NCBI RefSeq assembly: GCF_027943255.1
Contig: NC_072895.1
Coordinates: 35,872,001 to 35,936,000 of the forward strand
Direction of reading: 5' to 3'
Length of the DNA: 64,000 bases
Source of the DNA: Anastrepha obliqua
Lineage: Eukaryota; Arthropoda; Insecta; Diptera; Tephritidae
Both the position numbers and the translations under genes were made by a program. Position 1 is the stretch's first letter, and every line of letters begins with the position of its first letter. Below are positions 58,225 through 64,000 of this stretch, piece by piece. The notes beneath the pieces were generated by a model. The model made no database searches. It was not told the DNA's origin and was given only the letters and a program-made list of their open reading frames with translations.

Positions 58225-59908
58225 CAGTGGTTCAAACGTCTAATCGTACATGCAGAGAGCTCATCTTAAATATTAGTTTTAAAAGAGAAAATTTGCTTAA
58301 TTTAAAATAATATACACTGATTTTATTTCATAATAACTTAATTTATTTCGTCATATACAAAAGTTTTAAGTTTTCACAACATTTTCTTAAAAAAAAAACA
58401 AAAATAAACAAAACAAGAGAAATTCATGTCCAAACGAATAATCGTACAATACTGAATTTATGCTCTCAAACTAAATATTTTTAAAATTAATGCTTAGTAG
58501 GGAGTCCTTACGCTTTAAGCACAGCACTGAAACGTTTTGGCATCGATTCTACTAAGTTTTTACATACTTCTGGTGAAATATTATACCACACAGTTCGTAG
58601 AGTTTCTTTCAACTCATTAACATTTCGAAAGACTTTGTCCTTTAATCTTTTAGACAATTCCTCCCATACATGCTCAATTATGTTAAGATCAGGTGATTGT
58701 GCGGGGGTTTGGAGTAGTTTTGGACAATTATAAATAAGCTACATCCTCGCAACCATTGATGTATGTTTCGGATCGTTGTCCTGGTAGAAAGCAAAATTGT
58801 CTATTATCCCCAAACGCTCGGCACTTTGCTTCACATTATTTTTTAAAATATCTAAATACTTGTATTTTTCCATATTGCCTTCAATAAATTCAATGTTTCC
58901 AACACCTGAACTCGAAACACACCCCCACACCATCACTGATCCACCACCGTGTTTCACAGTAGGCTTTGTATTTTTACAATCAAATTCTGCATTGGGTTTT
59001 TGCCATACGTAGCACTTTCCATCGGACCCTTTTAAATTAAATTTACTTTCGTCTGTGAATAATACCTGTCAAAAAAGAAATTTAGTGCCAATAATTTAAA
59101 TTTTATTTTGTTTTTACCGTTTTCCAGAAGTTAATATCTTTTGTAATATAGTCTGTAGCAAATTTCATGCGAGCTTTTTTGTTTTTAGGACTTATGCATG
59201 GCTTTTTTCGTGCTATTCTGCCATGATAATTGTTTCTTTTCAAAACATTTCGGATTGTCTCATCACAAACTATCTTATCAGTCTCTTTTTTAATGTTCTG
59301 TTAATTTCTACTGCTATTACAAAAGCATTTTTTTCACTTCCCTTAAAATCAAACGTTCATCGCGCTTCTTGCCTTGGCCAACACGACTTTTATTTACAAT
59401 AGAAAGGTCATTTTTATATCTTTTAATGATATATTGCGCGGTAGAATGAGCTCTATTTACTAAAACTGCGATTTCTCTAAAAGTTTTTCCGGATTCGTGC
59501 AATTTAATTATTAATTTTCATTCTTCTACCGTTGTCTGTTTTCCTGAGGGTGCCATTACGTACCGATTAAGTTTATCACTTAAAGCAATCTGGATAACTA
59601 AATAAGAATTTATTTATAGTCCAGTGCAAAACACAATTTTAAAAAAATGCTTATAGGATAACGGTATCCAGTCGACGTCTCCTTATGTACGATTATTCGT
59701 TTGGACACGAATTTCTTTTGTTTTGTTTGTTTTTGTTTTTTTTTAAGAAAATGTTGTGAAAACTTAAAACTTTTGTATATGACGAGATAAATTAAGTTAT
59801 TATGAAATAAAATCAGTGTATATTATTTTAAATTAAACCAATTTTCTCTTTTAAAACTAATATTTAAGATGAGCCCTCTGCATGTACGATTAGACGTTTG
59901 AACCACTG
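58225..59908 (-). mobile_element. Tc1-like element with 224-bp IR/DR ends, near full length
   Basis: Terminal inverted repeats 58225-58448 and 59686-59908 are almost identical, flanked by TA (58223-58224 and 59909-59910). Each holds two direct repeats, outer CAAACGTCTAATCGTACATG and inner CAAACGAATAATCGTACA, the IR/DR plan of several Tc1-like transposons. The minus-strand transposase reads HESGKTFREIAVLVNRAHST (helix-turn-helix), VLFTDESKFNLKGSDGKCY (first Asp), HGGGSVMVWGCVSSSGVGN, FYQDNDPKHTSMVARM (second Asp), then TPAQSPDLNIIEHVWEELSK (Glu, 34 residues later). A GTAAAA...TTGACAG segment of about 58 bp before VLFTDESK looks like a small intron. A few stops, for example after VARM and in the start region, disable this copy. 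Confidence 0.92.
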
Positions 59909-59910
59909 TA

Positions 59911-61126
59911 TGTATGTAAATATTTGTCTAAATCTACCTAAACTCCGCATGGCTGAAACAAGTATGAACATGAACAAATGCTTAAAGAGCTAATTGGGGA
60001 GGATTCGTGGAATTTACTAAAGACATTTTTCCTATTCATTCGGAGATATTACAAGTAGTAGCTGAACGTCAATTTCGCAAGGTGATTATGGCTGCTCCTA
60101 TGAACAGCCTCTGATTCAAGGTTCAAATCCGCCTGTGCCAAATGGCAGAATTTCTGCCCTATTCGGTGATTGACTTCCATGAACAGGAAGATACGAGCAA
60201 TATCATTTTTCGCATACCTGGAAGGTAGTCCTTTTTTCAGAAAAGGATTATCTAAATTAGTCTAATTTTGTGTATATGGTTTGGACCAAATAATTTTTTG
60301 AAGTGAAACTTCTTAGGCGTCGATGGACAAGCGAGAATGGAGAGTAAAATTTCAAGGCAATGCAACGTTTTGGGCATTTTTGTTCCGCGAGAGAGAAAAA
60401 CGATATAACGTAGAGAAAAAGTAGAGAAAGAGCTATACCTTATATATTATATATTTAGTGATGGACTAGTATAACTTATACTCGTATAAATATGTATAAA
60501 ACTATGTATGTATGTGTGTATAAGTGAATACTAAGTGTACAAGGGAGTGAGAAAGAAGCACATCCTTAAGCTTAGGGAGATTATTTGGATAGTACTCGTA
60601 ATCTGTATGTTAGTGTTATTCAGAATATGCAAATTTGTATTTAATTATGTCTGTATGTATGTAATATATGTATGCATGTTCTTGCGGGTATTATATGATG
60701 GGAAATTGGGGAATTCAATTGAGTGATGCGATTTCGAAAACTTCCAATAGATAGTTTCTAGTTGTTGATATGTGTTTATGGATGTGCAAATACATTGCGA
60801 ATTCTTCGTTCAATGAGTCTACATACATACATATGTGTGTGCGTGTACATATACAGTTTGTATAAAAGTAATTTCAAAGTTCGATGACTACTTTATTACT
60901 ACATATAATTTAGTCTATTTGTATTCTCTGCAAATGTTGTGAATTTATTTAGATATATATTCTTTCTCTCCCTCTCTCCCTCTCTCTCATTCTCTTTCGG
61001 GTCTCTCCCTCTTTCTTTGTCTGCCTTGAAACTTTCACTTCTGTTATGTGTACTATGCGACACGCACTTTTGTTTACTAAGTTATCTCAACTTTTGTGTA
61101 AGTAATAATAATCAATATTTTCTTAC
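59911..61126. other. Intronic sequence with pyrimidine microsatellite
   Basis: Holds a CT-rich tract (60961-61020) and TATG/TGTA-type microsatellites (60480-60520 and 60820-60850). No gene was found before the qsm exon at 61127. Confidence 0.4.
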
Positions 61127-61353
61127 CGTCAATTGATTCACCATCCGTGTGACTCCGCACTCGTAAAAATCTGTCAAAGAAAGCCGGAACACTGCCTGAA
61201 GTTCATTTATTTGAGGCTGGCAACGTTCATTTGGATAGTCTTTGAGACCCTCTAGATATATTTGTGCTTTTGCATTTGAATCATATTTGCTTGTATCGGG
61301 TATTTGGATTTCTACTTGCATCTGGTCCTCTGTGCAGTGTATTTTGTGGGCAA
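61127..61353 (-). CDS. qsm: ZP-domain protein, upstream exon (qsm-like)
   Basis: The minus-strand exon starts after a GAATTTAG acceptor and ends at ACG|GTAAGA. It encodes AHKIHCTEDQMQVEIQIPDT, the first strand and first cysteine of the ZP domain, then LEGLKDYPNERCQPQ and LTDFYECGVTRMVNQLT. It begins with two bases of a split codon, so at least one upstream exon with the signal peptide must lie beyond 61353; none was found up to 64000. It joins 53258 across a 7.9-kb intron in phase 0. Confidence 0.88.
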
Positions 61354-61440
61354 CTAAATTCGTAAAATAAAATTAAATAAAAATAAAAAAATTTTAAAAA
61401 ATCACATATTTGCTAATATTTGTATTATTATTTGATTGAC

Positions 61441-61612
61441 ATAAAAGCGAAATACAATAGTGACGGTGCATGGCTTTTACTCTCATATAAAAAAAATTCG
61501 GGCATGGAAGAAAACTCGTGACACCTCAGCAAAAAAAATTCTCAAAAATCAACTGTATTTTGTAGTTACTAGAAACTTGCACTTTGTTATACCAAAATTC
61601 AATGGGCTATAC
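61441..61612. repeat. MITE fragment related to 25285-25532
   Basis: TCAAAAATCAACTGTATTTT and GAAACTTGCACTTTGTTATA match the right half of the MITE at 25285-25532, and here show what that right end looks like without the LINE insertion. Confidence 0.6.
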
Positions 61613-64000
61613 CAATAATAGGAGATACACCTTTTAAAGTGTTAGCATTGGACACACGCCATTTATCTTTACTTCTAAAGTAGCCTATTGCAGTCTTCAA
61701 AACTTCACTTACTCGTACCAGTTTTTTTTTTGTGCACAGCTCACTACGAGCTCGGAGTTGAATTATCTACTCTTGTTATTTGCCCCCTATTAACATTGCA
61801 CAGGCTCTCTACTCTATTTATAATGTCTAACTTCTATTGGCATTTTTCAATGCTATCCAATGCTTTTGTCAATGCTTTATATATTAAATATCATATTAAC
61901 CGCTTAATGATTTTGAACGAACAGCGCTCGTGTGCGGTGGACATGCTCTAACGGCCCAACCCGAGTGGTGATCGCAGGTTTCGACATGTTTGTATTACAT
62001 ACATACGTCAAATGAATTTTGTTTACCAATTCCTACTTGTCATTTATATCGGCTTCTGCACACACACAGTTAGTTTCTAATATTTTATAAAGCCAAATTT
62101 GAATTGATAAAACTATTTTTATTTATAAACAATATAAACTTTTTAAATACAAAATAAAAGTAATGTTTTTGGTTACATTTTTGTGAAGAAAAAAAAACCG
62201 AGCGTCAAGTGGTTAAGGTTATAAAAATGTATCGAATTATACCAAATGTAAGAAAATTTTAATTTCCTGAATGTTTTACAAGTCTATAGGACTAAGTAAA
62301 TAAAAGTAAATAATTAAATAGGTATATAAAAGGAATACCACATCCCCAGAAAATTTCTGATTAGAAAGTTTAAAGTTCTGATGAAATTTTCGAAATGTTT
62401 TTTTATAGAATTTAGAGTCTTTGCGTTACATTGTTTTATATTATTACGTTATGATACTTTATTATTGTTGTAAAATTTTATAAAAAAATTGTGACGTGGT
62501 TTCAATTTTACAAAGAAGTGTATATGAGAAGAAACGGTAAGAGTACCAATTAATAATGGGTAAGGCAATAGTGGCCATGGGAAAAACATTTATAACAGGC
62601 AAACTCCAAAATTACGTAGAATCGTAACTCTGTGTTTTTCTATCCCTTTATCCATATAAGTAGAAATGTATTAACTTCAACATTCGCAGATTTTATTGCA
62701 GTTATGTACCGAAGTAAATGCTGAAAAGAGCCATCACAAGTCTGGCGCAGCCACTTACTTACACTTGTAGAGGAGTAGCTGAGGAGCTTACGAATCCAAG
62801 TGAATGAACAAAAATTTACACATTTGGGATTTACGCTCAATATAAATGCTTATAACAAACCCAATCCCAGAGGAAACAAAATAGAAAACGCACATTCGTA
62901 CGAAAAAGGAACAAATAAATATGGAAACTTCAAGCTTACATTGGCAAATGAGCCGGAAATCTGTCTTAAAACAGCACTATAAATCCCTGTTCTACAATTT
63001 CATTTCATTATTCATTCAAATCCAATAATACCATCCCTATTTTAGTCATAATTGCATATTTTGCTTATTTTTAATTTTTAAACACGTATTTTATCCCTCG
63101 GCTGGCAATGACAAACCTCCGAGTGTATTTCTGGCATGAAAAAGCTCCTCATAAAAAACTATTTGCTATTTAATTTGATATTTAATTTTTAAAAATTTGT
63201 TGCTGCTACTGCTTTGCTGTCACCTTATATGAACTCGCCATGCTAACATTTGCCAAACAGAGAAAGTTTCATTTTCTAGAATTTAAACGAAATAACCCTA
63301 ATTGTGTATTTTAGTAAAAATAAATCTTTTATTTTTTCTATTTTCAGTGCATTTTTTACGCACATATTTTTTATTTTTTATTAAATTAATTCCATGCCTT
63401 AGTTATCTGTATATTACGAGTATTATTCTTATGAGACATTGCATTTGCTTCCGATATTTCAGTTATTTATAATAGAAAGAATTGTTCCCGAAAAATGGAA
63501 CCTACAAATATTGCTTGCTGCCTATTGATATGACGAAATTACATGTTTTCCTTTGACTTTGGTCGACGTTTACCGTTCAAAAGGAGAATCACCTAATTAT
63601 GAGGGAGAGGATAAGAAACATAACAATCCAAGTTTTCCAGCAACAATACCACTGAGACAGTTCAAACTCATCAACAGCTGTTAGTTATTTCCCTTCTCAT
63701 CAGCATGCTATAAAATTGAGAAACCGACAGGTGACTATCGTGGACACGATTAGCAAAAGTCTAAAAGCAATTTCCCCTCTGTTGATGGATATGAAGACAA
63801 AGCCATTTTATCATACGGAAAGTATATACGAACATTACTCGCATGCTTGGATGCGTCATACGTTCCAAAAAACGTCATTTCATTACTGTGCTGTCCACAT
63901 ATTATTCCGATGGCAAAATTGATCCGAACAATCTAGAAAAAAGCCAAAATACGGATCCTATTGGATAAGTTGGTTACGGAATATCAATGCAATGGTGAAC
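61613..64000. other. qsm intron or upstream sequence
   Basis: AT-rich without recognisable exons. A SINE body fragment (GACAAACCTCCGAGTGTATT, then AGCTCCTCATAAAA) lies at 63108-63165. A mildly GC-balanced stretch is at 63530-63960, with an open frame at 63716-63922 that I do not recognise. Confidence 0.4.

Noticed and set aside
1..64000. CRISPR array, operon or bacterial-type features
   Set aside because: The sequence is animal nuclear DNA with spliced genes; repeats found are transposons, SINEs and satellites-like units.

Overview
This is a stretch of eukaryotic nuclear DNA from a higher fly (Brachycera). It is AT-rich, intron-bearing and crowded with transposon remains. Three host genes can be read: a NK-like homeobox gene best matched to Drosophila lms (plus strand; exon 1 at 23133-23424, exons 2-3 at 38515-39583), Mgat1 encoding N-acetylglucosaminyltransferase I (minus strand, seven coding exons, 42215-45242), and the 3' part of a zona pellucida domain gene best matched to quasimodo/qsm (minus strand, 51983-53258 plus 61127-61353; its 5' exons lie beyond base 64000). 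From memory the Drosophila melanogaster orthologues carry close CG numbers (CG13424, CG13431, CG13432) on chromosome arm 2R, so the window looks like a conserved linkage block. The rosa-type mariner (DD41D) fragments and the repeat density fit a tephritid fruit fly, but species assignment is an inference.

Layout. 1-22 kb: no host gene; a graveyard of Tc1/mariner lineages (mariner, rosa-like, maT-like, Tc1-like), non-LTR retrotransposon pieces, tRNA-like SINEs and a long-inverted-repeat element. 23.1-39.6 kb: lms, whose 15-kb first intron holds at least ten transposon remnants. 39.6-42.2 kb: region between the convergent lms and Mgat1, with a TTAA-flanked element and clustered (CAA)n-tailed retroposons. 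42.2-45.2 kb: Mgat1, with a MITE and a SINE-interrupted LINE in one intron. 45.2-52 kb: intergenic, with a piggyBac-like MITE and a hobo-like hAT element that has a perfect 8-bp target duplication. 52-61.4 kb: qsm, with a 7.9-kb intron containing a tandem repeat, another TTAA element, a LINE 3' end and an almost full-length Tc1-like element with 224-bp inverted repeats. 61.4-64 kb: presumably qsm intron or upstream sequence.

How the genes work: the lms product is a nuclear transcription factor with a repressor-type eh1 motif; Mgat1 acts in the Golgi on N-glycans; qsm is a cell-surface ZP protein. They do not form a pathway or operon; they are neighbours. No transposase copy appears intact. 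I found no CRISPR array, rRNA gene, functional tRNA gene or clearly new biological system; the most interesting structures are the transposon architectures listed in the findings.
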